DNA of 64,000 bases from JAIBJN01 sp963775395 (GCA_963775395.1 CAVZIX010000002.1:1-64000), one strand, 5' to 3'. Positions 51,960 to 60,574 are shown, counted from the first letter of the stretch. Program-made: numbers and translations. Notes: generated from the sequence alone by a model not told the origin.

Positions 51960-53017
51960 GCCGGGCGGCCCTCGACGCCGTCATCGGGCGCATCGAGCCC
52001 GCCGACCGGGCGGCCGGCGAGGCGGCGCAGGCCGCGCTCGACCGCAAGACGAAGCCGCGCGGGAGCCTCGGCGAGCTCGAGCCCCTTGCCTGCCGTATCG
52101 CTTCGATCCGGGGCGCGGCCTCGCCGGGACGGCTCCGGGCGGCGGTCGTCCTCGCGGCGGGCGACCACGGCTATGCGGCCCGGGGTGTAAGTGCGTATCC
52201 GCAGGAGGTCACCGGCCAGATGCTCGCCAACTTCGCCGCCGGGGGCGCTGCCGTGAACGTCCTCGCGCGCGAGACCGGGGCGCAGCTCGTGGTCGTCGAT
52301 GCCGGTGTCGCCGCACCCGCAGGGCACGAAGGCGTCCGCCCGCTCCGGCTCGGGCCGGGGACCGCGGATGCCACGGAGGGCCCGGCGATGACTGTCGAGC
52401 AGGCGCTCGCGGGGCTCCTCTACGGCGCCGAGACCGCGGTTGCGCTCGCCGGCGACGGTCTCGGGATCGTCGCGACCGGCGACATGGGCATCGGCAACAC
52501 GACCGCGGCGGCCGCGGTGTGCGCGGCGCTCCTCCCCGCAGACCCGGAGGCGGTGAGCGGACGGGGAACCGGGGTCGACGACGAGGGGCTGGCCCGGAAG
52601 GTCGCGGCCGTGCGCCGTGCGCTCGAGGTCAACGAGGTGGATCCGGGCGACCCGGTGCGCGTGCTCGCGGCCGTGGGTGGATTCGAGCTCGCGGTTCTCG
52701 CAGGCGTCTGTCTCGGCGCGGCCGCCGAGGGCTGTGTCGTCCTCCTCGACGGCTTCGTCACGGGGGCGGCGGCGCTCGTGGCCGCAAGGCTCGCGCCTGC
52801 GGCAGCCGGGTTCATGGTCGCCTCGCATCGCTCGCCCGAGCCGGGGCATGCCCTCGTGCTCGCCGACCTCGGCCTGCGGCCGCTTCTGGATCTCGGCCTG
52901 CGCCTGGGGGAGGGGAGCGGCGCGCTGCTCGCCGTGCCGCTCGTGGACGCCTCGCTCGCGCTCCTCGCCGACATGGCCACGTTCGACGATGCGGGCGTCA
53001 CGGATGCCGGCGCGTAG
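51956..53017 (+). CDS. cobT: Nicotinate-nucleotide--dimethylbenzimidazole phosphoribosyltransferase
   Basis: Activates the lower-ligand base to alpha-ribazole phosphate; 353 residues. Conserved stretches: DRKTKPRGSLGELEPLA, VLAAGDHGYAARGVSAYPQEVTGQML, FAAGGAAVNVLARE, VATGDMGIGNTTAAAAV, VSGRGTGVDDEGLARKV, VLLDGFVTGAAAL, SHRSPEPGH and LGLRLGEGSGALLAVPLVDASLALL. The catalytic Glu is in the LGLRLGEGSGA segment. GTG 51956 overlaps the cobU stop and the gene overlaps cobS by 14 bases. Confidence 0.96.
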   Translation: MSRAALDAVIGRIEPADRAAGEAAQAALDRKTKPRGSLGELEPLACRIASIRGAASPGRLRAAVVLAAGDHGYAARGVSAYPQEVTGQMLANFAAGGAAVNVLARETGAQLVVVDAGVAAPAGHEGVRPLRLGPGTADATEGPAMTVEQALAGLLYGAETAVALAGDGLGIVATGDMGIGNTTAAAAVCAALLPADPEAVSGRGTGVDDEGLARKVAAVRRALEVNEVDPGDPVRVLAAVGGFELAVLAGVCLGAAAEGCVVLLDGFVTGAAALVAARLAPAAAGFMVASHRSPEPGHALVLADLGLRPLLDLGLRLGEGSGALLAVPLVDASLALLADMATFDDAGVTDAGA

Positions 53018-53756
53018 CCTCCGGGCCGCCGCGGCGGCGATCACGTTCCTCACGCGCGTCCCGGTCGGCCGGCTCGCCCTCGACGCGGACGACGTCGCCC
53101 GCGGCGCCGCGCTCTTCCCGCTCGTCGGCGCGGGGATCGGCGCCGCCGTCGGTGCAACCGTCGCCGGGCTGGACACGGAGCTGACCGTTCTGCTGGCGGC
53201 AGCCGTCGCGGTCGCGCTCGAAGCGCTGCTCACGGGCGCGATCCACCTCGACGCCCTCGCCGACACGGCGGACGGGCTCGGAGCCGGGACGCGCGAGCGG
53301 GCGCTGGAGGTCATGCGCGACCCTGCCGTCGGCTCGTTCGGTGCGACGGCGCTCGTGCTCGATCTCCTCGTCAAGGTCTCCGCGCTCGTCGCGGTGGCCG
53401 CCGACTCGCGGGCGATCCTGGCGGTCGTGGCTGCCTTTGCGCTCGGGCGGGCGGCGCCGCTCGTGCTTGCGCTGGCGCTTCCGTACGCGCGGCCCGGGTC
53501 GGGCAGCGGGCTCGTTCTCACGGAGCGGGCGGCCCGCGCCTCGCTGGCGGTCGGGATCGTTCTGGCGGTGGGAATCTCGGTCGCCGCGCTGGGCCTGCGA
53601 GGACTTGCCCTCCCCGCCGGCGCAGGCCTCGCCTGCCTCGCCGTCGGCGTGGTGACGAGACGCCGCCTCGGAGGCGTGACCGGCGACGTTCTCGGAGCCT
53701 CGGCCGAGCTGGCCACGACCGCCGCGCTCGTCGCGGCCGTGGTCGTCCGGACGTGA
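53004..53756 (+). CDS. cobS: Adenosylcobinamide-GDP ribazoletransferase
   Basis: Membrane cobalamin synthase of 250 residues joining AdoCbi-GDP with alpha-ribazole. It starts with AAAAAITFLTRVPVGRL, then has HLDALADTADGLGAGTRERALEVMRDPAVGSFGA, the metal-binding DxxADxxDG-type motif. Several spans follow and the ending RRRLGGVTGDVLGASAELATTAALV is characteristic. It completes nucleotide loop assembly with CobU, CobT and CobC. Confidence 0.95.
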   Translation: MPARSLRAAAAAITFLTRVPVGRLALDADDVARGAALFPLVGAGIGAAVGATVAGLDTELTVLLAAAVAVALEALLTGAIHLDALADTADGLGAGTRERALEVMRDPAVGSFGATALVLDLLVKVSALVAVAADSRAILAVVAAFALGRAAPLVLALALPYARPGSGSGLVLTERAARASLAVGIVLAVGISVAALGLRGLALPAGAGLACLAVGVVTRRRLGGVTGDVLGASAELATTAALVAAVVVRT

Positions 53757-54388
53757 TCGCGCTCCCGAAGCGAGGGCGGGCGACGCGCCTGCTGCTCGTG
53801 CGCCACGCCGAGCCGGATCAATCGATGGACGGACGATGTTACGGAAGCCTCGACGTCCCGCTCTCGGCCGCGGGGCTCCGCAGAGCAGCCGCCGTCGGCG
53901 AGCTGCTGCGGGAGCACGATGTCGACGCCGTCTACACGAGCCCTCTCCAGCGCGCGTTCGAGACTGCCCGTGCTGTCGCGACGGCCCACGGGCTCGAGCC
54001 GATTCCCTGCGACGACCTCCGCGAGCTCGACTTCGGAGAGGTCGAGGGGATGCGCTACGACGAGATCGCCTCCGCCTATCCCGATCTCTACCGCTTCTGG
54101 ATGGAAGACCCGTCCACGGTGCGATTCCCGGGCGGCGAGGGGCTTGCCGACCTGCGCGAGCGCGTCCTTCCGCAGGTGGCCGACATCCGCGCGCGGCACG
54201 AGGGCCAGGCCGCAGCCGTCGTCGCCCACGGCGGCATCGTTCGCGTCGTGCTCGCCGACGCGCTCGACCTTCCCGATACCTCGTTCTTCAGGCTCGACCA
54301 GCCCTACGGAGCCCTCAGCGTGGTCGACTGGGTCGACGGCGCGCCTATCGTCCGCGTCGCGGGAGCCGACTTATACTCGCCCGCATGA
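53753..54388 (+). CDS. cobC: Histidine phosphatase, probable alpha-ribazole phosphatase
   Basis: Phosphoglycerate mutase-like histidine phosphatase of 211 residues. The catalytic RHG-type motif is LLLVRHAEPDQSMDGRCYG, the second region TSPLQRAFETARAVA, acid E in ELDFGEVEGMRYDEI, and the final histidine is in VVAHGGIVRVVL. The family has many substrates. The position at the end of cobUTS, overlapping cobS by four bases, argues for CobC (alpha-ribazole-5'-phosphate phosphatase). Its end overlaps the cinA-like gene by four bases. Confidence 0.85.
   Translation: MIALPKRGRATRLLLVRHAEPDQSMDGRCYGSLDVPLSAAGLRRAAAVGELLREHDVDAVYTSPLQRAFETARAVATAHGLEPIPCDDLRELDFGEVEGMRYDEIASAYPDLYRFWMEDPSTVRFPGGEGLADLRERVLPQVADIRARHEGQAAAVVAHGGIVRVVLADALDLPDTSFFRLDQPYGALSVVDWVDGAPIVRVAGADLYSPA
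54372..54377 (+). promoter_or_regulatory. -10 element TATACT inside cobC
   Basis: TATACT ends 8 bases before the ATG at 54385, so the cinA-like and M55 genes may also have a leaderless internal promoter independent of the riboswitch. Confidence 0.5.
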
Positions 54389-55113
54389 CGGGCCCGCCCA
54401 GCGCCGTCGTCCTGACGGTCGGAAACGAGATCGTCTCGGGGGACGTCGAGAACACCAACGCCTCCTGGTTGGCCCGCCGCCTCGGCGAGCTCGGGCTCGA
54501 GGTGAGGCTGCTCGCGGCGGTGCGGGACACCGTGGACGAGATCGCCGCCTTCCTGCGCGACGAGGCCGACCACGCCGACGTCGTCATCGTCACCGGCGGC
54601 CTCGGCGGAACTCCGGACGACGTGACGCGCGAGGGCGTGGCGGCAGCGTTCGGCGTCCCGACCGAGGAGATCCGGGAGCTGGCCGGCCATCTCCGCGAGC
54701 GGTTCGGCAAGCGCGGGCTGGGCGACTACGCGGCCCGCTGGGCGCGGCTGCCGCGAGGCGCCGCCGCCCTCGAGAACCCGCTCGGCGGGGCGCCGGGCTT
54801 CGTGGTCGCCAACGTCTACGTCCTGCCCGGCCTCCCCAGCGAGATGATGGCCATGTTCGAGACGCTCGCCGACGGCTTTCGCGGAGAGCCGATCTGCGCC
54901 TGGCGCCGCCGGTATCCGACGGGCGAAGGCCAGATCGTCGCCGTGCTCGAAGAGGCGACGAGCCGGCATCCCGCGGTCATGATCGGGAGCTACCCGACGT
55001 TCCTGGACACCGGCCCCGAGGTCGAGGTCGTGCTCAAGTCGGCGGATGCGGACGCGCTCGGCGAGGCGGCCGCGTGGCTCGAAGCAGCGCTCGACCGGCG
55101 GATGGGGAGCTGA
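54385..55113 (+). CDS. CinA N-terminal-like (MoCF domain) protein
   Basis: Protein of 242 residues of the molybdopterin-binding/CinA N-terminal type. Motifs: VVLTVGNEIVSGDVENTNASWLARRLGELG, DVVIVTGGLGGTPDDVTREGVAAAFG and VYVLPGLPSEMMAMFE. It has no C-terminal nicotinamide-nucleotide amidase (CinA C) domain, so it is only half the length of full CinA. The N-terminal domain is linked to ADP-ribose pyrophosphatase activity in related proteins. It starts inside the cobC stop and may be read from the riboswitch operon or its own TATACT. Confidence 0.87.
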   Translation: MTGPPSAVVLTVGNEIVSGDVENTNASWLARRLGELGLEVRLLAAVRDTVDEIAAFLRDEADHADVVIVTGGLGGTPDDVTREGVAAAFGVPTEEIRELAGHLRERFGKRGLGDYAARWARLPRGAAALENPLGGAPGFVVANVYVLPGLPSEMMAMFETLADGFRGEPICAWRRRYPTGEGQIVAVLEEATSRHPAVMIGSYPTFLDTGPEVEVVLKSADADALGEAAAWLEAALDRRMGS

Positions 55114-55114
55114 C

Positions 55115-55921
55115 GTGCGGGTCTTCGTCGTCAGCGACATGGAAGGCGTGTCCGGGATCGTGAAGTGGGAGCAGGTGAGCGGCGGGGAGTCGCTCTACGA
55201 AGAGGGGCGCAAGCTCTACACGGAGGAGATCAACGCGGCCGTCCGCGGGGCCAAGGCGGCGGGGGCGACCGAGATCGTCGTCATGGACTGTCACGGAGCC
55301 GGCAAAGGGTGGGACTTCAACAGCCTCGTGCCCGAGCTCCTCGACCCCGACTGCGAGTGGATCGTCCAGAACGAATGGACGGAGTACACGGAGTTCCTGG
55401 AGCAGGGCTGCGACGCAGCGCTCTTCGTGGGCATGCACGCGAAGGCCGGCACGCCGCGGGGAGTGCAGAGCCACACGATCTCGGGCCGCGACTACCGCGA
55501 CCTCCGCTTCAACGGCACGTCCGTCGGAGAGACCGGCGTGAATGCGGCGCTCTGCGGGACCTGGGGTTGTCCGGTCGTCCTCGTCACCGGCGACGATGTC
55601 GTGTGCGGCGAGGCGGCCGACCTTCTCGGCCCGGAGCTCGTGACGGTCGAGGTCAAGCAGGCGCTCGGCCGCTTCAGCGCGCGCAACCTGCCGCCGGTCC
55701 GGGCGCGCGAGCTCATCGAGGCCGGCGCGAAGGAAGCCGTCGAGAAGCGCGACCTCATCCCGCCGTACGAGCCGGGGAAGCCGTGCGAGATCGAGGCCGT
55801 CTTCGCCGACCCGGGCCTCGTCGAGCGCTACGAGCACCGCCACGGGGTCGAGGTCGACGGCGTGAGGATCGTCTCCCGGGCCGACGACTGGTGGTCGGCC
55901 TGGCGCCAGTTCTTCTTCTAG
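55115..55921 (+). CDS. D-aminopeptidase DppA-like (M55) metallopeptidase
   Basis: Zinc aminopeptidase of 268 residues; the M55 family releases D-amino acids from small peptides. Metal ligands fit the family: VFVVSDMEGVSGI (D and E), VVMDCHGAGKGWDFN (H), LFVGMHAKAGTPRGVQSHT (H) and FNGTSVGETGVNAAL (E). The start is GTG 55115, the first start after the cinA-like stop. It probably recycles cell-wall D-Ala peptides or dipeptides. Its relation to the cobalamin genes upstream is unclear. Confidence 0.93.
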   Translation: MRVFVVSDMEGVSGIVKWEQVSGGESLYEEGRKLYTEEINAAVRGAKAAGATEIVVMDCHGAGKGWDFNSLVPELLDPDCEWIVQNEWTEYTEFLEQGCDAALFVGMHAKAGTPRGVQSHTISGRDYRDLRFNGTSVGETGVNAALCGTWGCPVVLVTGDDVVCGEAADLLGPELVTVEVKQALGRFSARNLPPVRARELIEAGAKEAVEKRDLIPPYEPGKPCEIEAVFADPGLVERYEHRHGVEVDGVRIVSRADDWWSAWRQFFF

Positions 55922-55940
55922 CCCCCAAAAGTCATGTCCC

Positions 55941-56060
55941 GGTGACAGGCACTCGGCCGTGGCCGAAAGGGCCCAACCCGATGCCGCAAGCACGCATGAC
56001 GCCTTCACAGACATCCCCGCTCGAGCCATTGCTCGGTGCCAGGCACTTGGACGTGGCCGG
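55941..56060 (+). repeat. Imperfect direct repeat (two copies, 94 bp apart)
   Basis: GGTGACAGGCACTCGG (from 55941, 25 bp in all) and GGTGCCAGGCACTTGG (from 56035) match at 22 of 25 positions. Both lie in the non-coding gap after the M55 gene. They may be copies of a dispersed intergenic element. Confidence 0.6.
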
Positions 56061-56068
56061 AGGAGACA

Positions 56069-56094
56069 GGCGGGGCCGGCCGCAAGGCCCCGCC
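56069..56094. terminator. Hairpin between convergent genes
   Basis: A 9-bp stem (GGCGGGGCC 56069-56077 with GGCCCCGCC 56086-56094) and an 8-nt loop lie between the M55 gene and the opposite-strand secreted-protein gene. Confidence 0.6.
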
Positions 56095-56105
56095 CATGGC
56101 TCTCC

Positions 56106-56578
56106 CTACTTCATTCGCACGCGCAGGCCGTGCGGATCGGCGCGGTCGATCCCGCCCGCGTCGACGTTCGCGATCCGGGCGATTCCCCTCAGGGCGCCGG
56201 TTCGACCATCCTTCTTCACCTGGATCAGCCCCAGCCCGGGTGTGCTGCCCGTGGAGGCGTGCGGGTCGCCCGAGAGCGGCAGTGCGCCGCGCAGCGAGAC
56301 GAACGCCAGGTCGCCCGCCGGTGAGATGTCCAGGAGATCCGGCGAGGGGTCCGCGCTCAGGGCACCTGCCAGCGGGAGCTCGCCGACCATCCGGCCGGTC
56401 GCTGTTCTGATCACGACGATCCGGTTGCTCCACCGCTCGTCGTCCCGTTCGTGTTCGACTGATCCACCAGCCAGACCTCGTACGAGGCCTTCTTGCCCGC
56501 CCCGGCGCCTCCCGTGACCGCCAGGACGACCGCGAGCGCCGAAAACGCGAGCAGCGCCGCCAAGCCACTCTTCCGCAT
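56106..56578 (-). CDS. Secreted protein, interrupted by a -1 frameshift
   Basis: The ATG at 56578 begins MRKSGLAALLAFSALAVVLAVTGGAGA (signal peptide) followed by KKASYEVWLVDQSNTNGTT. One base then appears to be missing near 56437-56447 and the frame continues as RWSNRIVVIRTATGRMVGEL...LDISPAGDLAFVSLRGALPL to RVRMK. Corrected length is about 157 residues. The YEVWLVDQSNT start and the repeated short strands resemble actinobacterial secreted beta-propeller proteins, of which this could be a short member or remnant. Function unknown. Confidence 0.6.
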
Positions 56579-56676
56579 TCCTCACTCCTTGCTCGTTTGC
56601 GGAGTCAGGCTTGCGAGAGCGGGTAACGAGGCCGTAACGGCCCGCGAACGCCGTCGAGGGGCGCTGCCTCGACGGA

Positions 56677-56682
56677 TACCAT
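56677..56682 (+). promoter_or_regulatory. -10 element TACCAT for pcrA
   Basis: TACCAT ends 8 bases before the ATG at 56690; the predicted start is one base ahead of the codon. Confidence 0.55.
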
Positions 56683-56689
56683 CGACCCG

Positions 56690-58843
56690 ATGGCAATCGC
56701 CTCTCCCGAGCAGTATCTCGCCGACCTGAACCCGGCCCAGCGAGAGGCCGTCCTGGCCACCGAAGGCCCCGTTCTCGTGGTCGCCGGCGCCGGCTCTGGC
56801 AAGACGCGCGTGCTCACGCACCGCATCGCGCACCTCGTCGCCGCCTGCGGCGTCAAGCCGAACGAGATCCTCGCGATCACCTTCACGAACAAGGCCGCGG
56901 GGGAGATGAAGAGCCGCCTGGAGGACGTCCTCGGCGACGTCGCGAGCCGCATGTGGGTCATGACCTTCCACGCTGCGTGCGGCCGCATCCTGCGCCGCGA
57001 GGCGCCGCGCCTGGCCTACAAGTCCAACTTCACCATCTACGACTCGGCCGACCAGGTCAGGGTCGTGAAGGCGATCGTGGAGGAGGAGGGCTGGGACCCG
57101 AAGCGCTTCGTCCCGCGCGGGATCCACTCCCAGATCTCGAGCGCGAAGAATCAGCTCGTCGACCCGGAGGAGTACGCGCGGCGGGTCGGCTCCTTCTACG
57201 AGCAGACCGTGGCCGACGTGTACGCGCGCTATCAGGAGCGCCTGCACAGGTCGAACGCGATGGACTTCGACGATCTGATCATGGTCACGGTCAAGATCCT
57301 CGAGAGCTTTCCGGAAGCGCGCGAGAAGTGGCAGAAGGGCTTCCGCTACGTCCTCGTGGACGAGTATCAGGACACGAACCACGCGCAGTACCGGCTGCTG
57401 CAGCTGCTCGCCGGCGAGCACGGCAACGTCTTCGCCGTCGGCGACCCCGACCAGTCGATCTACGCGTTCCGCGGCGCGGACATCCGCAACATCCTCGAGT
57501 TCGAGCGCGACTTCGGCGGGGCCCAGACGATCGCGCTGGAGCAGAACTACCGCTCGACCAACGCGATCCTGCGCGCGGCCAACTCGGTGATCGCCAACAA
57601 CCGCGAGCGCAAGCCGAAGAACCTCTTCAGCGACCTCGGCGAGGGCGAGCCGGTCCGCGTCATCGAGGTCGAGGACGAGCATGCCGAGGCGCGCTACGTC
57701 GCCGCTGAGATCGCCGCTCTCGGGGACGAGGGCGTGGCCGGCTCCGAGATCGCGGTGTTCTACCGCACGAACGCGCAGTCGCGGGTGCTGGAGGACGTGC
57801 TCGTCCGTCAGGAGATCCCGTACCAGGTGATCGGCGGCCCGCGCTTCTACGAGCGCGCCGAGATCAAGGATGCGGTGGCCTACCTCCAGGTCATCGACAA
57901 CCCCTTCGACGGCGTCTCCCTCGGCCGCATCGCCAACCGCCCGCGCCGCGGCATCGGGGATGCGTCGATCGCCCGCGTCCAGGCGTTCGCCGACGCGCAG
58001 GGGATCTCGCTCTTCGAGGCGCTCGGCCAGGCCGACGACGCCGGGGTCGGCGCCGCGCCGCTCAAGGCCGTCCGGCGCTTCCACACGCTGATGCAGTCGC
58101 TCATGGCGGGCGCGCTCGAGCAGGCCGTGCCGGAGCTCTTGGAGAAGGTGCTCGAGCGCACGGGATACACGGAGGCGCTCGAAGCGGAGCGAACGGTCGA
58201 GGCGCAGGGCCGCCTGGAGAACCTGATGGAGCTCGTCGGCGTCGCCCGGGAGTACCAGGAGGCCTCCGCCGAGCCGACGCTCTCGGAGTTCCTCCAGCAG
58301 ATCTCGCTCTTCTCCGACCAGGACGAGCTCGCCGAGGAGCGCAGTCTCGTCACGCTCATGACCCTCCACAACGCCAAGGGCCTCGAGTACCGCGCGGTCT
58401 TCCTCGTCGGCATGGAGGACGGCGTGTTCCCGCACGCGCGCTCGCTCGAGGAGCAGGGTCTGGAGGAGGAGCGTCGTCTCGCCTACGTCGGGCTCACGAG
58501 AGCCCGCGAGCGCCTGACGCTCATCCATGCGGCGACGCGCTCTCTCTGGGGCTCGCGCGACTACCGGCGGCCGAGCCGGTTCCTCGAGGAGCTTCCGCAG
58601 GACGAGGTCGAGCGCGAGCGGCTGCGGCCGACCTCGTGGAGCGGCTACGGCGCGCCGCGGCAGTCGCTCGCGCCGACCGGGCATGCCCCCGACCTCTCCA
58701 CCGGCGACAACGTGCGCCACTCGACGCTGGGCGAAGGGGTCGTCGTGCGCATCGAGGGCGACGGCACGGTGACGGTGCGCTTCGCCCAGGACGGCGCCGA
58801 GCGGCGCCTGATGCTCGACTACGCGCCGCTGGAGAAGGTCTGA
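56690..58843 (+). CDS. pcrA: ATP-dependent DNA helicase of the UvrD/PcrA family
   Basis: Superfamily 1A 3'-5' helicase of 717 residues used in repair and in displacing RecA or RNA polymerase. Motif I: VVAGAGSGKTRVLTHR. Motif Ia: LAITFTNKAAGEM. Motif II: VLVDEYQDTNHAQY. Motif III: VGDPDQSIYAFRGAD. Motif IV: LEQNYRSTNAIL. Motif V/VI: TLMTLHNAKGLEYRAVFLVGMEDG and AYVGLTRARERL. The C-terminal GDNVRHSTLGEGVVVRIEG domain is the actinobacterial/firmicute PcrA RNA-polymerase interaction type. It starts behind a leaderless promoter. Confidence 0.96.
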   Translation: MAIASPEQYLADLNPAQREAVLATEGPVLVVAGAGSGKTRVLTHRIAHLVAACGVKPNEILAITFTNKAAGEMKSRLEDVLGDVASRMWVMTFHAACGRILRREAPRLAYKSNFTIYDSADQVRVVKAIVEEEGWDPKRFVPRGIHSQISSAKNQLVDPEEYARRVGSFYEQTVADVYARYQERLHRSNAMDFDDLIMVTVKILESFPEAREKWQKGFRYVLVDEYQDTNHAQYRLLQLLAGEHGNVFAVGDPDQSIYAFRGADIRNILEFERDFGGAQTIALEQNYRSTNAILRAANSVIANNRERKPKNLFSDLGEGEPVRVIEVEDEHAEARYVAAEIAALGDEGVAGSEIAVFYRTNAQSRVLEDVLVRQEIPYQVIGGPRFYERAEIKDAVAYLQVIDNPFDGVSLGRIANRPRRGIGDASIARVQAFADAQGISLFEALGQADDAGVGAAPLKAVRRFHTLMQSLMAGALEQAVPELLEKVLERTGYTEALEAERTVEAQGRLENLMELVGVAREYQEASAEPTLSEFLQQISLFSDQDELAEERSLVTLMTLHNAKGLEYRAVFLVGMEDGVFPHARSLEEQGLEEERRLAYVGLTRARERLTLIHAATRSLWGSRDYRRPSRFLEELPQDEVERERLRPTSWSGYGAPRQSLAPTGHAPDLSTGDNVRHSTLGEGVVVRIEGDGTVTVRFAQDGAERRLMLDYAPLEKV

Positions 58844-58851
58844 GCCTGGCC

Positions 58852-60051
58852 GTGGAGATCCGCGTCGCCGAGCCCGGCGAGCGCCTCGACGCGCTCCGGC
58901 CGATCTGGCACTACTTCGGCTCCCCCGCGGGCCCAGACGAGGAGCGCGCCGCGAGCATGTCGCCGCTGCCGGACGGGCGCCTGCACGTCGCGAGCGAGAA
59001 CGGGGCGATCGTGGCCGGCGCGGGCGCGTTCGAGTTCGGCCTGACGGTTCCCGGCGGGCCCGTTGCGACGGCAGGCGTCACGGTCGTCGGCGTCCTGCCG
59101 ACCCACCGGCGTCGCGGGATCGTGCGGGAGCTGATGACCGCCCAGCTCAAGGACGCCCATGCGCGCGGCGAGCCCATCGCGGCCCTCTGGGCCTCGGAGG
59201 GCGGCTTCTACGGCCGCTTCGGCTACGGGCTCGCGTCGGTCTGCGCCGACGTCGAGATCCCCAGGGCGCATTCGGCGTTCAACCAGGCGGTGGACTGGTC
59301 GGGCTCGACGCGGCTCGTGACCGCGGACGAGGCGCTCGAGCTCTTCCCGCCGGTCTACGACCGCGTCGCGGCGACCACGCCGGGGATGATCTCGCGCACG
59401 GAGGAGTGGTGGAGGACGCGGCGGCTGGCCGACTCCGAGTGGTGGCGCGCCGGCGGTGGCGAGAAGACGTTCGCCGTCCTGGAGCAGGGGGGAGCGCCGG
59501 ACGCGTACGCGATATACCGGCTCAACTTCTCGTACGCGGACGGCGTGCCCACGGGCACGACGGTGGTCATCGAGGCGATGGGGGCGACGCCTGCCGCCAC
59601 CGCTGCTGTCTGGCGCTACCTCCTCGACATCGACTGGATGGCCAAGGTCGAAGCCGAGCTGCTGCCGATCGACCACCCGCTCCACCTGCTCCTCCTAGAG
59701 CAGAGCCGCATGCGATTCCGCGTCGGGGACGGGCTGTGGATCCGGCCCGTGGACGTGGGCGCTGCGCTGGCCGCGCGCGCCTACGCCGGCGACGACGACC
59801 TCGTGCTCGAGGTGAGCGACGCGTTCTGCCCGTGGAACGACGGGCGCTACGCGCTCGACGGGTCGAAGACGACGGCGAGCCCGGATCTCCGGCTCATCGC
59901 GGCCGATCTCGGCACGGTCTTCCTGGGCGGCTTCAGCTTCTCCGACCTCCTGCGGGCGGGCCGGGTCGAGGAGGTCAGGGAAGGCGCGATCGCCCGTGCG
60001 GACGCCCTCTTCCGCACCGATCGCGCGCCCTGGTGCCCGGAGATTTTTTGA
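58852..60051 (+). CDS. Eis-like GNAT acetyltransferase
   Basis: Protein of 399 residues. The first GNAT domain has VTVVGVLPTHRRRGIVRELM (acetyl-CoA loop) and ALWASEGGFYGRFGYGLAS (Tyr catalytic region). A second GNAT-like domain and a C-terminal sterol-carrier-like domain (LTVFGLGGFSFSDLL-type region, LGTVFLGGFSFSDLLRAG) follow, as in mycobacterial Eis. Eis proteins acetylate aminoglycosides or lysines, but most environmental homologues are uncharacterised. The GTG at 58852 lies 9 bases after the pcrA stop. The tail ends at 60051, just before the M23 gene. Confidence 0.86.
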   Translation: MEIRVAEPGERLDALRPIWHYFGSPAGPDEERAASMSPLPDGRLHVASENGAIVAGAGAFEFGLTVPGGPVATAGVTVVGVLPTHRRRGIVRELMTAQLKDAHARGEPIAALWASEGGFYGRFGYGLASVCADVEIPRAHSAFNQAVDWSGSTRLVTADEALELFPPVYDRVAATTPGMISRTEEWWRTRRLADSEWWRAGGGEKTFAVLEQGGAPDAYAIYRLNFSYADGVPTGTTVVIEAMGATPAATAAVWRYLLDIDWMAKVEAELLPIDHPLHLLLLEQSRMRFRVGDGLWIRPVDVGAALAARAYAGDDDLVLEVSDAFCPWNDGRYALDGSKTTASPDLRLIAADLGTVFLGGFSFSDLLRAGRVEEVREGAIARADALFRTDRAPWCPEIF

Positions 60052-60059
60052 CTTTCTGC

Positions 60060-60065
60060 TAGGGT
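60060..60065 (+). promoter_or_regulatory. -10 element TAGGGT
   Basis: TAGGGT ends 9 bases before the GTG at 60074, supporting that start for the M23 peptidase gene. Confidence 0.45.
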
Positions 60066-60073
60066 TCCGCCCC

Positions 60074-60574
60074 GTGTTTGCCGTCAAGGCCCTGCTAACG
60101 GGCCTTTTTTGTTGTCTGGCGCTCGCACAGCCGGCGCTGGGAAGGATCGAAGCGACACCCTCCGAGTCCCGACCGGACTCCCGCTGGGTGCTGCCTCTGA
60201 ACGGCCCTCTCGGGTCGCCGTTCGGCCCGCGCTGGGGCCGGATGCACGACGGGATCGACATCGAGGGCTGGGCCGAGACGCGCGTGCGCGCCGCCCGGAC
60301 CGGGACGGTGACCAGGGTCGGGTGGCTCGACAGCTACTCCGGCTACGGGCTCGTGATCAAGATCCGCCACGACGGCGGGATCGTCTCGATGTACGCGCAT
60401 CTCGAGAAGTCCTTGGTGAAGCCCGGCGACGTGGTCGCGGCCGGCCAGCTGATCGCGAAGGCGGGATGCACTGGCTCGTGCACCGGCGTGCACCTGCACT
60501 TCACGACGTGGGAGAAGGGCAAGCTCGTCGACCCGCTCAAGTTCCTCGGCCGCAAGGCGTTCGACCGCCGCTGA
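60074..60574 (+). CDS. M23 zinc endopeptidase (peptidoglycan hydrolase), secreted
   Basis: Short peptidoglycan endopeptidase of 166 residues with a signal peptide (VFAVKALLTGLFCCLALAQPALG). The LytM/M23 domain has GSPFGPRWGRMHDGIDIEGWAET (H and D ligands) and GCTGSCTGVHLHFTTWE (HxH). Both metal motifs are intact, and there is no accessory cell-wall binding domain. A perfect intrinsic-terminator-like hairpin lies within codons 5-12, inside the signal-peptide coding sequence. Start GTG is supported by TAGGGT upstream; no later start fits the signal peptide. Confidence 0.88.
   Translation: MFAVKALLTGLFCCLALAQPALGRIEATPSESRPDSRWVLPLNGPLGSPFGPRWGRMHDGIDIEGWAETRVRAARTGTVTRVGWLDSYSGYGLVIKIRHDGGIVSMYAHLEKSLVKPGDVVAAGQLIAKAGCTGSCTGVHLHFTTWEKGKLVDPLKFLGRKAFDRR
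60086..60110 (+). terminator. Intrinsic terminator-like hairpin overlapping the M23 signal peptide region
   Basis: AAGGCCC and GGGCCTT form a 7-bp stem around a 7-nt loop, followed by TTTT. It lies 35 bases after the GNAT stop and inside the M23 coding start. It could end the upstream transcript or attenuate the leaderless M23 mRNA. Confidence 0.7.
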
